DNA of 64,000 bases from Lewinella sp. LCG006 (GCF_040784935.1 NZ_CP160680.1:1913501-1977500); one strand, 5' to 3'. Counted from the stretch's first letter, positions 7,764 through 17,550 are shown. The notes: generated from the sequence alone by a model not told the origin. A program made the numbers and translations.

Positions 7764-9491
7764 CTAAGTACCTCGTACTATGAGATTTTGCTCCCGCCAA
7801 AGCTCAAAAGTCAATAACATCCAAAGCAACAAGCCGTGGCGGTCGAGGCCGCTTTCGCGGTCATAGGCCAAAAGCTCTTTTATCGCCTTGGGTTCGAAAA
7901 TGCCGCCTTCTCGGATGCGGTCCTCCCTCAAACGCTGTTTGGCCATGCGTCGCAGTTCGCCCTGAAACCAGTACCGAACGGGCACCCTCATGCCACTCTT
8001 GGGGCGCTTGATGATGGCATCGGGTACATCTTCGGCGAAAGCCACTTTCAGGATGTATTTTTCAATTCCTTGATACAGTTTCAAATTGGAAGGCATTTCC
8101 ATACTGCTCGCAATTATTTTTTTGCTAAACAAGGGAGCATAGGGCACAAACCCGTGAGCCCCCAGCATCCGCTCTACTTTTGGCAAGATCAGGTGAGCGC
8201 CTTTGAGCTTGATGTTGATCCGCATCAGTTTATCCAAAAAAGACAAGCCTGGCACCTCAAAATAAGGCGTCAGTATGCGTTCCAGATCCGCTACTGGGTC
8301 GAGTTGCGCGAAAATCTCAGGTAGTAAGATTTGCTCCAGGTGCTGGTAACCTCGTCGGTAGGAAGCCAAATAAGCCCGTTCTCGTGATACGGGCTCGCCG
8401 TACCAATGGTGCAAAAGCATGGACATGTTCTTTGGGCCTCCGAAACAAGGGTCACCACCTTCGCCATTGAAAATACATGCTACGTGCTCCCTTGCGTAAC
8501 GCGCCAGCTCAAAATTCGGTGCCGTGATGGGGTCGCCACTAGGTTCGTCAAGATGGCGGATGATCTCTGGCAGACGTCGAGCAAAATGCTGGGGCTTTAT
8601 TTCTACCTCGTGGTGGATAGTCTGATAGCGATCGGCCACCAGCTTCGCGAAAGCATTCTCATTGGGATATTTCTTACCAAAATGAATGGAAAAGGTGTGG
8701 ATAGGACGATGGTGAAGCTGCGCCACACGTGCTGCAATAATACTGGAATCCAATCCTCCAGAAAGAAATACACCTACTTCTTCTTTATGCTGTAGCTTCT
8801 GCTGAATGTCTTCATCTATTTCCTTGCGTAAGCGTTGTGACCAGTAGGGCAGGTCTTGGCGCTCGGATTTTGGAATATCAGTAAGGGTGAAAAAATCATC
8901 CTGTTGGACTTCTGGATCGCCATGGCGAAATTTAACATAGCACCCTGCCCGTAATTCCTTCACGCCCTTCAATAAAGTATGCTCCAGCGGCACGAAGCTG
9001 TAGGACAGGTATTGAAACAAGGCGGGTAAATACAAAGCAGCAGGTGCCAGTCCTCCCACTTTCACGCCCTTGGTTTCAATCGCAAAAGTGAATACACCTT
9101 CTTCCAGTTGATAGTAAACCGTTCGTTGTCCAGCGGCATCGCGTACCAGATAAAGGACGTCACGGGCCACAATAGCCAACACAAAAGCTCCGTGCAGTTG
9201 CTTGACAAAAGCGATGCCTTGATCTTGAAACAAACGCCACAACTCAGCAGCTGACAAAGGGGAAAGGGTTGTTGTCAATACCTCTCCGGCAACCACAATA
9301 CCGCAGCCATCTTGCTGGTAATAGCCACTGCTTGGCGCCTGCTGGGCATCGCTTTCGTTGATACCCACTCCGAGGTGCCATGCACCCTGTGCGAGTACGT
9401 GTCTGGTGTCGCTTCCTCTGGTCTTCAGTACTTCATACTGTTGGTGCAGTATACGCTGATCAGGGGAATTATTGCCGAAAATGATTGCCAT
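7764..9491 (-). CDS. Asparagine-synthase-like protein lacking the glutaminase Cys
   Basis: The 575-residue protein has the two-domain plan of AsnB. An N-terminal class II glutaminase-like fold contains GAFVLAIVA and LVRDAAGQRTVYY. The ATP-pyrophosphatase domain has the PP-loop SGGLDSS (244-250) and a GEGGDPCFGG motif corresponding to the usual G-x-G-A-D-E-L-F-G-G. The catalytic Cys2 is absent: the protein starts MAIIFGNN, so it probably cannot hydrolyse glutamine and may adenylate another carboxylate with a different amine donor, as in beta-lactam synthetases and lasso cyclases. It is the third gene after the cupin and zinc-ribbon genes, 69 nt downstream. A specific substrate cannot be assigned. 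Confidence 0.82.
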   Translation of the reverse strand: MAIIFGNNSPDQRILHQQYEVLKTRGSDTRHVLAQGAWHLGVGINESDAQQAPSSGYYQQDGCGIVVAGEVLTTTLSPLSAAELWRLFQDQGIAFVKQLHGAFVLAIVARDVLYLVRDAAGQRTVYYQLEEGVFTFAIETKGVKVGGLAPAALYLPALFQYLSYSFVPLEHTLLKGVKELRAGCYVKFRHGDPEVQQDDFFTLTDIPKSERQDLPYWSQRLRKEIDEDIQQKLQHKEEVGVFLSGGLDSSIIAARVAQLHHRPIHTFSIHFGKKYPNENAFAKLVADRYQTIHHEVEIKPQHFARRLPEIIRHLDEPSGDPITAPNFELARYAREHVACIFNGEGGDPCFGGPKNMSMLLHHWYGEPVSRERAYLASYRRGYQHLEQILLPEIFAQLDPVADLERILTPYFEVPGLSFLDKLMRINIKLKGAHLILPKVERMLGAHGFVPYAPLFSKKIIASSMEMPSNLKLYQGIEKYILKVAFAEDVPDAIIKRPKSGMRVPVRYWFQGELRRMAKQRLREDRIREGGIFEPKAIKELLAYDRESGLDRHGLLLWMLLTFELWREQNLIVRGT

Positions 9492-9560
9492 AAAACAAGT
9501 GTTGGAATTTTCGGTGGTATTTGGCTAAACCGTTGCAAAAAGTATATTTTAGCCAGCATG

Positions 9561-10574
9561 TTAACCAAAATCATCTCCGCCCCCATCATCATCTCCATTG
9601 AGCGCATCGTCGAGGCCACCGAAAAGAACAATGGTAGGCAGAGTAGTATCTTCCATAGGGTCGTTGTCAATGATGATTGGGCCGCCGCTATCGGTATCAA
9701 AATCGGTGGGCTGTGTGGCGCGTTGCAGGATTCGTCGGATCAGACTGGTACTCAACAAATCCAAAGGTTTTTGGGCTACTTCTTGAAAAGGATGAAGACG
9801 CTTGTGATTTACAAAGTCTTGCTCACTCAAACCCAGGTCTAGGACCTTTTGCCCCTTGAGGGCGAATTTGGTGGTCATGTTTTTCACGATGGTCACCCCA
9901 TTGTGAAGAAGATAGACGGGAAGATCACTCCGCTCCGCCAGCAAACGATTGGCCTGCTCGTGTAAATAGGACGGATAGGCACTCTGGGCTATAATAAGCA
10001 GACGAAATTCTGTGTGAAGCTTATTTTTTACCAACAGATCAACATAAATATCCTCATCTACGATGAGTATGCCTTCTACGCCGTAGTCGTAAATATCTTT
10101 TTCCGGCGCAGTAGCTGGAGGAGTAATGAGTGTAGGTTTGGATAAGAAAAGATGTTCCTGTTTTTCGGCTTTTGGGTACCATTGGTTCCACAAGCCCCTG
10201 ATCTTGTTTTCAGGTGGAGCCATCGATGGAAACAGCCGCTTGCCAAACATCCCCAACAAACCAGCTCCTATGGCAAAAAAGGCGGCCAAAAACAGCGATT
10301 CGCTTAGATTATAGACAACCGCTCCTGCCGCTCCAGCAAGTACTGCGGCCAAACACCCACTCGGAAAAAGTGGGCGATGCACAAATAAAGTGGCATAAAA
10401 CTGATGGAAGGTAAAATACTGGGTGCCATTTTTACTTACCCGCCGCAAGGCCGTAGCGAATTTCCCGTCGGTATACCCATCTCTCTTGGGATCCACCACG
10501 AAACGGTACTTGCATTTCCCGCAAACCATTCCGCTGCGGTAGGGTTGGTTATAGCTGCATTTAGGACACTTCAT
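9561..10574 (-). CDS. Zinc-ribbon membrane protein of unknown function
   Basis: The 337-residue protein starts with a CxxC-x13-CxxC zinc ribbon (MKCPKCSYNQ...VCGKCKYRF), with two membrane segments around residues 73-110. A soluble alpha/beta domain follows: GILIVDEDIYVDLLVKNKLH, RLLIIAQSAYPSYL and DLPVYLLHNG look like alternating strands and helices, vaguely Toprim-like. A very acidic, glycine-rich tail (GDDDGGGDDFG) ends it. Its start overlaps the cupin stop by 14 nt, so the two are coupled, and the AsnB-like gene follows. I do not recognise the full-length family. The Toprim resemblance is by eye only. Confidence 0.7.
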   Translation of the reverse strand: MKCPKCSYNQPYRSGMVCGKCKYRFVVDPKRDGYTDGKFATALRRVSKNGTQYFTFHQFYATLFVHRPLFPSGCLAAVLAGAAGAVVYNLSESLFLAAFFAIGAGLLGMFGKRLFPSMAPPENKIRGLWNQWYPKAEKQEHLFLSKPTLITPPATAPEKDIYDYGVEGILIVDEDIYVDLLVKNKLHTEFRLLIIAQSAYPSYLHEQANRLLAERSDLPVYLLHNGVTIVKNMTTKFALKGQKVLDLGLSEQDFVNHKRLHPFQEVAQKPLDLLSTSLIRRILQRATQPTDFDTDSGGPIIIDNDPMEDTTLPTIVLFGGLDDALNGDDDGGGDDFG

Positions 10575-11244
10575 GGGTCAGGTAGGTTCTGTTGATCATA
10601 GGGTGTTCTTCGTGGGTAGGCCCAAAATCAGAATCAGGGTGGAAAGCAATGACACGCAGTGCCTCGTCACCGGTCTTAAAACTATGCTGCCCGCCTGCCG
10701 GAATGACAAAAGACAAGCCAGGATACAAAGAATGGCTGCCTTCGGGCGTCATACATTCCCCCGATCCACTGACGATGATTCCCGCCCGTAAAGACGGATG
10801 CGTATGCTGACTCTGGAAAGTATGTGGAGGAATATGCAGCAAATTCAAGCAAGCATCCCCCTTGATAACAGGAGGGACGAGCAAAGAATCTGTACAACCA
10901 TCAATATAGCGCAAGCGGCCTTTCTCTTCTACAGGTCCACCAAGATGAAAGAAGGCCTTTTGTCCGGTTTGGGTAATCAACAAACCGGTGCCATTTCCCC
11001 TCAAAGTCACCTCCTGATCAGCTGAAAAATACATGCCTGCCTGAAGCACAAAATCACCACTTTTAGTGCTTAACTGAGCGGTCCCTGTAGCAATATACCC
11101 CCAGGTACTTTGGTCTTGGTTGCGGGTTGTTACCTTGAGTACTCCACCCTGCCAAATCGCCATCGTTACCAGTTGGTTTCCGTGCTCTATTTCAAAAGAC
11201 AAAGCGCTATTCGCGAGGGGTATAAAATTATTCTTAGCAAGCAT
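10561..11244 (-). CDS. Double-cupin domain protein
   Basis: The 227-residue protein appears to hold two cupin modules. The second is clearer: HIPPHTFQSQHTHPSLRAGIIVSGSGEC (about 137-164) gives the H-x-H...E/G metal-site strand, and LSFVIPAGGQHSF (about 173-185) gives the second cupin motif with its His. The N-terminal module (GYIATGTAQLST...GMYFSADQ) lacks clear metal ligands. It could be a sensor or an isomerase/dioxygenase-like enzyme; the reaction is unknown. It is the first gene of a minus-strand operon with the zinc-ribbon protein (14-nt overlap) and the AsnB-like protein. Confidence 0.75.
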   Translation of the reverse strand: MLAKNNFIPLANSALSFEIEHGNQLVTMAIWQGGVLKVTTRNQDQSTWGYIATGTAQLSTKSGDFVLQAGMYFSADQEVTLRGNGTGLLITQTGQKAFFHLGGPVEEKGRLRYIDGCTDSLLVPPVIKGDACLNLLHIPPHTFQSQHTHPSLRAGIIVSGSGECMTPEGSHSLYPGLSFVIPAGGQHSFKTGDEALRVIAFHPDSDFGPTHEEHPMINRTYLTHEVS

Positions 11245-11428
11245 GAATTAGCAATATTAATCAGAAAACCAAGATAATCGATTTTCGTCAACATGTTCGT
11301 TTCTTCTTTCCTTACCGGAACTTCTCCTTTCTCATGATGGTTGAAGTAGCAGCAAGTAAGATAATCTCGATACAACAATTCTTACCCCTTATGCGTATAA
11401 TAAATGATTACAGACGAAAGATACTGAG

Positions 11429-11725
11429 ATGAAAAATGCATACATGGTGGAGTTTGAACTCCCGGAAGAATTTACAGAAGAATTTATGGCACTCATCCCT
11501 CGTCAAAGGTTTATGATCAACCAGATGCTGGCCGATGGAATTATTCAAAACTACAGTCTCTCCCTGGACCGTTCTCGCCTCTGGGCAGTGATGGTTGCGG
11601 AAAGTGAATTTGCACTCATGGAAGAAATTGAACGGATGCCACTGATTGATTATATGGTGCCCGATATTTCCCAATTGATGTTCCACAACTCCTCCATGGA
11701 GGTTATGCAGTTTTCGCTGAACTGA
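11429..11725 (+). CDS. Muconolactone-isomerase-like small protein
   Basis: The 98-residue protein resembles the ferredoxin-like muconolactone delta-isomerase fold: MKNAYMVEFELPEEF, then an RQRFMINQMLADGIIQNYSL helix-turn, a WAVMVAESE strand and the ERMPLIDYM segment. Family members without catabolic neighbours are common in Bacteroidota and have no demonstrated reaction. It is monocistronic and followed after 21 nt by a strong terminator. No aromatic-degradation genes are nearby, so an isomerase role in catechol breakdown is not supported by context. Confidence 0.65.
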   Translation: MKNAYMVEFELPEEFTEEFMALIPRQRFMINQMLADGIIQNYSLSLDRSRLWAVMVAESEFALMEEIERMPLIDYMVPDISQLMFHNSSMEVMQFSLN

Positions 11726-11746
11726 TAACACTCCTTTTGAGGAGGA

Positions 11747-11790
11747 AAAACGTCTTTATGCGGTATCATGCTGCATAAAGACGTTTTTTT
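11747..11790 (+). terminator. Rho-independent terminator
   Basis: AAAACGTCTTTATGC (11747-11761) pairs with GCATAAAGACGTTTT (11773-11787), followed by a run of T. It serves the gene ending at 11725. Confidence 0.9.
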
Positions 11791-11872
11791 TGTGCTAAAA
11801 TAAAGCAGAACATACTGTTATCAATTTCAACGTTGAGTAGAATTCCAATTTTTATAATATATTGCTCAATAT

Positions 11873-12035
11873 TATACCCGTTACTAAGTGGTCTGGGACA
11901 TTCTCACTTGTCCTTTTTTGCTCTGACTGCGTTAAAAAGCCTCGCCGAAGCTTAGGCTTCGCCTACGTTTTTCGCCTTGGCAGAGCAAAAAATGACGTTG
12001 CGATAATATTCCCAAACCACTTAGTGCCGGGTATA
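11873..12035. repeat. Long nested inverted-repeat element
   Basis: TATACCCG (11873-11880) pairs with CGGGTATA (12028-12035), CTAAGTGGT (11884-11892) with ACCACTTAG (12016-12024), and TTTTTTGCTCTG (11914-11925) with CAGAGCAAAAAA (11981-11992). The centre is a smaller GAAGC-rich hairpin. The architecture is the same as at 7382-7598 but the sequence differs. The rest of 12036-12289 is an AT-rich leader with a small AAGCTC/GAGCTT hairpin and no gene. Confidence 0.88.
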
Positions 12036-12289
12036 GTTTTCGCAATTTACACACTTCTCTTTTCTGCGCCTCTTTGACAAATTAGAAGTAGTCGGCTGCC
12101 GAAGGCATAATTAATTTACAACCTCCACTTTTAGTAAAAAAAGCTCTGACAATGAGCTTAAAAACGAAAGAGGAATGTTGATTTTCGAGCAATGCTCAAT
12201 GTTTTTTCTTGGCAAGAACATGGCGTAGTATAAAGTAGAACAAGCCTTTTGGTAGTAGGTCGCTCTTTCTAATTAAATCTACGCTTAAA

Positions 12290-15200
12290 ATGAGAAACCC
12301 ATCAAGTAACTTTTCCCAACTTCTCCTTTGTATTCTTTTCATAGGTATAATTTTCCTTTGCTGTGCGATACCAGCAACAGCACAAATCTACCAGGAACTC
12401 TCGCAGGACACTAATCTCACCTTTCAAGAGATTGTCGACATCTCCGAACGACATTTTGAGAAGACAGGAAAGGGCAAAGGCAAAGGATACAAGCAATTTC
12501 AACGGTGGAAGTATTGGGCCGAACGCAATTTGGATGAACAGGGGAGCGTACGAAGCCAGCGACAAGCGCTGGACGCTTATCTCGATTTTGTTGATAAATC
12601 CTCATCAGCTCCGGCAAAATTTCTTGGTTCCTACACCGAGTTAGGACCACAATCCGCGATCAATACTTCTACTTGGTCTTCTGGTCTCGGAAGAGTGAGT
12701 GCCATAGGCTTAGACCCCAATAATGACAATCATATTATTGTCGGATCCCCAACTGGAGGCATCTGGAAAACGATGGATTTGGGCACAAGTTGGACGCCCA
12801 TTTTCGATGATCAAGCACTGATCGATGTGTACGCGTTGGAGATATCTCATGGCAACCCCGATCATTATTGGGCAGGGCTGAGTGACGGCCTTGTCAGAAG
12901 CTTGGATGGTGGTTTATCCTGGTCGCCTGTTTCAGGGGTTTCGGCAACTGCTCTTTACAATACCATCGTGATGCATCCCGCCAATGCAGACGTCATTTTT
13001 GCAGTGTCGCAATCAGGCCGAATTTATAAGTCAACGGATGGTGGGGAAAATTTTTATACAGTCCTTGTTCAAAACGAATCCTTGTATGACTTGGAATTCC
13101 ATCCAGTCAATTTGAACATTATCTATGCATCAGGCAATGACGGCGTTTACAAATCCACGGACGGAGGAGAAACTTTCACAGAAATCACCAGCGGCCCGTG
13201 GAGTGGCATTGGTAACAAGGCCATCATGCTGGCAGTGACCCCCGCAGCACCTCAGCGTATCTACGCTTTAGAGGAAATAGATGGAGGATTTAATGCCTTG
13301 TATCTTTCTCAAAATGCAGGAGCCAGCTGGATTACCCTCGCCAACAATGCCTGCGATTGCAACAACATCATGGGCTACGACCAGGATGACAGCGGCGGAC
13401 AGGCCCCGCGCGATATGGACATTGTTGTCTCCCCTGTAAATCCTTCTATTATTCATGTCGCCGGCGTAGAAACCTGGCGATCTACCAACGCAGGACAGAG
13501 CTGGAACAAAACCACGGCGTGGAATAATCCGAACGGATCAAATTTTATTCATGCGGATATCGATCTCTTGATTTATGATGGCCAACGAATCGTAGCGGGT
13601 ACCGATGGGGGAATTTATTATTCAACCGATGAAGCAGATAGCTGGACAAATATTACGCCCGGACTAGGCATTAGACAGTTTTATAGAATCGGCGCCGCAC
13701 GCACAGAGATCGATAGGGTCTCTGGAGGATCGCAAGATAATGGTACTACCGTGTTTCGCAATGGCAACTGGTACGACTGGCTCGGGGCCGATGGCATGGA
13801 AACATTTATCGCTTGGGATAATGACGACATTATCTACGGAACTTCTCAAAACGGAAGCCTCTATAAATCACTCAATGGAGGAAATAGCCGGATGTCTATC
13901 ACTGCCCCTGGCGGTAGTGGAAATTGGGTGACGCCTTTTGAACAAGCTGTCGGCCAACCTAATCTAATTTATACCGCTAGAACAGAACTCTGGAAAAGTA
14001 CGGATGGCGGAAACTCCTGGCTTGCTATTTCTGATTTGAATATGACGAACAAGGCCGACGAACTAAAGATTGCTCCGTCGGATCATCAATACATTTACCT
14101 TGCCTATGAAAATAGATTGTACATCACAACTGATGGAGGGGCGAATTGGACCTCTTCTAATCTGCCGGGATCCAGCGTGAATTACATCACGGTTCACCCT
14201 AATCATCCAGAAAGACTGATCGTCGTGATTTCAGGGAGCTCTTCCAAAGTGATGGAAAGCTTAGATGCCGGGGTTACCTGGACCAACCTTACCGCTAATA
14301 TTCCCTCCGCAGTGGGAATTGAATGCGCGGTTTATGATGAACTCAATAACGAAGGGGTATTTATAGGAGGGAATCCAGGAATCTATTACACGGACGCTAC
14401 CAGCGACGTCAACTGGGTAAATCTTTCTGATAATCTCCCAAACGTGCGAATAGCTGAACTGGAGATTAAAAATCAAATACTCTACGTCGCTACTTATGGC
14501 CGTGGTTTATGGAAACGGAGTATTCTTTGTGATGGCAGCTTGGAAGGACAAGCCTGTAACGATTTTGACGCCTGTACCGAAAATGACGTTTTTGACGCCG
14601 ACTGTAACTGTACCGGAGCACTGGTTGACGCCGATAATGACGGTGTATGTGACGAAACGGACGCCTGCCCGGGAGGAGATGATAACATAGATGGAGACCA
14701 TGACGGCATTCCTGACTTCTGTGATAACTGTGCGGAGGATTGCCCCGACGCTGACTGTGATAGTGTCTGTGATGCAGATGATATTTGTCCGGGAGGAGAT
14801 GATACCAGAGACATGGATAATGATGGTATTCCTGACTACTGTGATCCGTGCGACGAACAAATTGGGCTTCCCTGTGACGACAACAACCCATGCACCAACG
14901 ATGATACTTATGATAGTGATTGTAACTGTATAGGCACATTTCAGGATACAGATGGTGATGGCATTTGTGATAGAGATGATGTATGCCACGGTGGGGATGA
15001 TACATTGGACAGTGATGGGGATGGTATTCCCGATCACTGTGATAACTGCGGGCTTAACGAAGCCGTAACGATAACGTTGGTATTAACCTTAGATGACTAC
15101 CCCCAAGAAACATCTTGGGAGGTGACAAATGCTACCGGAGAAGTAATCGTCTCCTCTTACGGAACTTACGCTGATTGGCCTGATGGAGCAATCGTAACAG

Positions 15201-17386
15201 AATTAATTTGCCTACCTCTAGGATGTTATGAGTTCACCATTTTTGACTCATACGGAGATGGATTGTGTTGTAACTACGGAATCGGAGGTTACGAGTTATT
15301 CGATGCGTCGGGAGTACTATTAGCTATAGGATCAGATTTTGACTCATCTGAGAATACTTCTTTTTGTAATACCTGTGATGACTTTGGAGGTGATACCGAT
15401 GACGATGGGGTATGTGATGTACGAGACCTCTGTCCTGATATGGATGACGCCTTGATCGGCACCCCTTGTGACGATGGCGACCCCTGCACCGCCAACGACC
15501 TGTACGACACCAACTGCAATTGCGCAGGCACCTTCACAGATGCGGACAACGACGGCGTTTGTGATGCAGACGATGTGTGCCCCGACAACGACGACAACCT
15601 CATCGGCACCCCTTGCGACGATGGCGACCCCTGCACCACCAATGACTTGTACGACACCAACTGCAATTGCGCAGGCACCTTCGCGGATGCCGACAACGAC
15701 GGCATTTGTGATGTGGACGATGTGTGCCCCGACAACGACGACAACCTCATCGGCACCCCTTGTGACGATGGCGACCCCTGCACCACCAACGATGTGTACG
15801 ACACCAACTGCAATTGCGCAGGCACCTTCGCAGATGCGGACAATGACGGTGTTTGCGATGCAGACGATGTGTGCCCCGACAATGACGACAACCTCATCGG
15901 CACCCCTTGCGACGATGGCGACCCCTGCACCACCAACGACCTGTACGACACCAACTGCAATTGCGCAGGCACCTTCGCAGATGCGGACAATGACGGCGTT
16001 TGCGATGCAGACGATGTTTGCCCCGACAACGACGACAACCTCATCGGTACCCCTTGTGACGATGGCGACCCCTGCACCACCAACGATCTGTACGACACCA
16101 ACTGCAATTGCGCAGGCACCTTCGCAGATGCAGACAATGACGGCGTTTGTGATGCAGACGATGTGTGCCCCGACAACGACGATAACCTCATCGGCACCCC
16201 TTGCGACGATGGCGACCCCTGCACCACCAACGACCTGTACGACACCAACTGCAATTGCGCAGGCACCTTCGCAGATGCGGACAACGACGGTGTTTGTGAT
16301 GCGGACGATGTGTGCCCCGGCAACGACGACAACCTCATCGGCACCCCTTGCGACGATGGCGACCCCTGCACCACCAACGACCTATACGACACCAACTGCA
16401 ATTGCGCAGGCACCTTCGCAGATGCAGACAATGACGGCGTTTGCGATGCAGACGATGTGTGCCCTGGCAACGACGATAACCTCATCGGCACCGCCTGCGA
16501 CGATGGCGACCCCTGCACCACCAACGACCTGTACGACACCAACTGCAATTGCGCAGGCACCTTCGCAGATGCAGACAATGACGGCGTTTGTGATGCAGAC
16601 GATGTGTGCCCCGAAAACGACGACAACCTCATCGGCACCCCTTGTGACGATGGTGACCCCTGCACCGCCAACGACCTATACGACACCAACTGCAATTGCG
16701 CAGGCACCTTCGCAGATGCGGACAACGACGGCGTTTGTGATGCGGACGATGTGTGCCCCGACAACGACGACAACCTCATCGGCACCCCTTGTGACGATGG
16801 CGACCCCTGCACCACCAACGACCTGTACGACACCAACTGCAATTGCGCAGGCACCTTCGCGGATGCGGACAATGACGGCGTTTGTGATGCGGACGATGTG
16901 TGCCCCGGAGGCGATGATAACCTCATCGGCACCCCTTGCGACGATGGCGACCCCTGCACCATCAACGACCTGTACGACACCAACTGCAATTGCGCAGGCA
17001 CCTTCGCAGATGCGGACAATGACGGCATTTGTGATGCGGACGATGTGTGCCCCGGAGGCGATGATAATTTAGATGTCAATAACAATGGAGTTCCAGACGA
17101 TTGTGATGTATCTACTACTCAGTTCCCATCCTTAGAGGAAAAATCTCTCAGGATTTTCCCTAACCCAGCAATTGACCTACTCAGGTATAGCTTTGATAGT
17201 AAAATGGGCAAGGATTACCACATCAGTATTAAAAACATTCTTGGAGCAACCGTTTTACAAATGGATTTCAAAGGCACGGGAAACACAATAACGGGACAAA
17301 TTCATGCTCAGTGGACTCCTGGATTGTATCTATTTATACTGCAGAGTGACAGTGGATTAAATCTTCAACCAGTCATTATTCAATAA
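12290..17386 (+). CDS. T9SS-secreted giant protein: BNR propeller, TSP3-like repeats
   Basis: This is a 1698-residue secreted protein. It has an N-terminal signal peptide (about 1-32, ending ATAQ). Residues about 110-740 form beta-propeller repeats of the BNR/VPS10 type with many STDGG and SxDGG blades. From about 750 follow Cys- and Asp-rich calcium-binding thrombospondin type 3-like repeats (DADNDGVCDADDVCP), interrupted near 925-1025 by a CLPLGCYEFTIFDSYGDG beta domain. Eleven near-identical 49-residue units then cover about 1056-1594. The end is a type A sorting domain (RIFPNPAIDLL...GLYLFIL). It is probably a cell-surface or extracellular adhesin. It is monocistronic, with a terminator at 17444. 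Confidence 0.92.
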   Translation: MRNPSSNFSQLLLCILFIGIIFLCCAIPATAQIYQELSQDTNLTFQEIVDISERHFEKTGKGKGKGYKQFQRWKYWAERNLDEQGSVRSQRQALDAYLDFVDKSSSAPAKFLGSYTELGPQSAINTSTWSSGLGRVSAIGLDPNNDNHIIVGSPTGGIWKTMDLGTSWTPIFDDQALIDVYALEISHGNPDHYWAGLSDGLVRSLDGGLSWSPVSGVSATALYNTIVMHPANADVIFAVSQSGRIYKSTDGGENFYTVLVQNESLYDLEFHPVNLNIIYASGNDGVYKSTDGGETFTEITSGPWSGIGNKAIMLAVTPAAPQRIYALEEIDGGFNALYLSQNAGASWITLANNACDCNNIMGYDQDDSGGQAPRDMDIVVSPVNPSIIHVAGVETWRSTNAGQSWNKTTAWNNPNGSNFIHADIDLLIYDGQRIVAGTDGGIYYSTDEADSWTNITPGLGIRQFYRIGAARTEIDRVSGGSQDNGTTVFRNGNWYDWLGADGMETFIAWDNDDIIYGTSQNGSLYKSLNGGNSRMSITAPGGSGNWVTPFEQAVGQPNLIYTARTELWKSTDGGNSWLAISDLNMTNKADELKIAPSDHQYIYLAYENRLYITTDGGANWTSSNLPGSSVNYITVHPNHPERLIVVISGSSSKVMESLDAGVTWTNLTANIPSAVGIECAVYDELNNEGVFIGGNPGIYYTDATSDVNWVNLSDNLPNVRIAELEIKNQILYVATYGRGLWKRSILCDGSLEGQACNDFDACTENDVFDADCNCTGALVDADNDGVCDETDACPGGDDNIDGDHDGIPDFCDNCAEDCPDADCDSVCDADDICPGGDDTRDMDNDGIPDYCDPCDEQIGLPCDDNNPCTNDDTYDSDCNCIGTFQDTDGDGICDRDDVCHGGDDTLDSDGDGIPDHCDNCGLNEAVTITLVLTLDDYPQETSWEVTNATGEVIVSSYGTYADWPDGAIVTELICLPLGCYEFTIFDSYGDGLCCNYGIGGYELFDASGVLLAIGSDFDSSENTSFCNTCDDFGGDTDDDGVCDVRDLCPDMDDALIGTPCDDGDPCTANDLYDTNCNCAGTFTDADNDGVCDADDVCPDNDDNLIGTPCDDGDPCTTNDLYDTNCNCAGTFADADNDGICDVDDVCPDNDDNLIGTPCDDGDPCTTNDVYDTNCNCAGTFADADNDGVCDADDVCPDNDDNLIGTPCDDGDPCTTNDLYDTNCNCAGTFADADNDGVCDADDVCPDNDDNLIGTPCDDGDPCTTNDLYDTNCNCAGTFADADNDGVCDADDVCPDNDDNLIGTPCDDGDPCTTNDLYDTNCNCAGTFADADNDGVCDADDVCPGNDDNLIGTPCDDGDPCTTNDLYDTNCNCAGTFADADNDGVCDADDVCPGNDDNLIGTACDDGDPCTTNDLYDTNCNCAGTFADADNDGVCDADDVCPENDDNLIGTPCDDGDPCTANDLYDTNCNCAGTFADADNDGVCDADDVCPDNDDNLIGTPCDDGDPCTTNDLYDTNCNCAGTFADADNDGVCDADDVCPGGDDNLIGTPCDDGDPCTINDLYDTNCNCAGTFADADNDGICDADDVCPGGDDNLDVNNNGVPDDCDVSTTQFPSLEEKSLRIFPNPAIDLLRYSFDSKMGKDYHISIKNILGATVLQMDFKGTGNTITGQIHAQWTPGLYLFILQSDSGLNLQPVIIQ
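15455..17071 (+). repeat. Eleven tandem 147-bp coding repeats
   Basis: ATCGGC starts recur exactly every 147 bp at 15455, 15602, 15749 and onward to 16925. Each unit encodes 49 residues: IGTPCDDGDPCTTND, YDTNCNCAGTF, then DADNDGVCDADDVCP and a linker. Copies differ mainly at third positions and in the linker (DNDD, GNDD, ENDD, GGDD). More degenerate single units precede them from about 14560. High identity indicates recent expansion or recombination between copies. Confidence 0.95.
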
Positions 17387-17443
17387 CTACAAAACCAACT
17401 ACCCCACACTGAGAGGTAGAGATGCAGGCAGAATGATCCTGAA

Positions 17444-17486
17444 AACAATAACGGGGCTCCACAAGATGTGGAGCCCCGTTATTGTT
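17444..17486 (+). terminator. Rho-independent terminator
   Basis: A perfect 19-bp stem, AACAATAACGGGGCTCCAC with its reverse complement ending at 17486, encloses a short loop. It lies 57 nt after the stop of the 1698-aa gene. Confidence 0.85.
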
Positions 17487-17550
17487 AAAAATGCAGGATT
17501 CCGAAAAAAAACACCATCCACTAAACCTTTTTTGTAATTGAGGAGTTTTT

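Noticed and set aside
7764-9491. Lasso-peptide cyclase as identity of the AsnB-like protein
   Set aside because: No RiPP precursor, RRE protein or transglutaminase-like B protein is present nearby; only the missing Cys2 is shared.
11429-11725. Catabolic muconolactone isomerase (catC)
   Set aside because: No catechol or beta-ketoadipate pathway genes are adjacent and sequence resemblance is only at fold level.
15289-17085. Very long open frames on the minus strand and in another plus frame across the tandem repeats
   Set aside because: The 147-bp repeat is a multiple of three and lacks stops in these frames, so openness is copied with the repeat; the translations are low-complexity PSLSASAK and TTCTTPTAIAQ runs. 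The true frame has a signal peptide and sorting domain.
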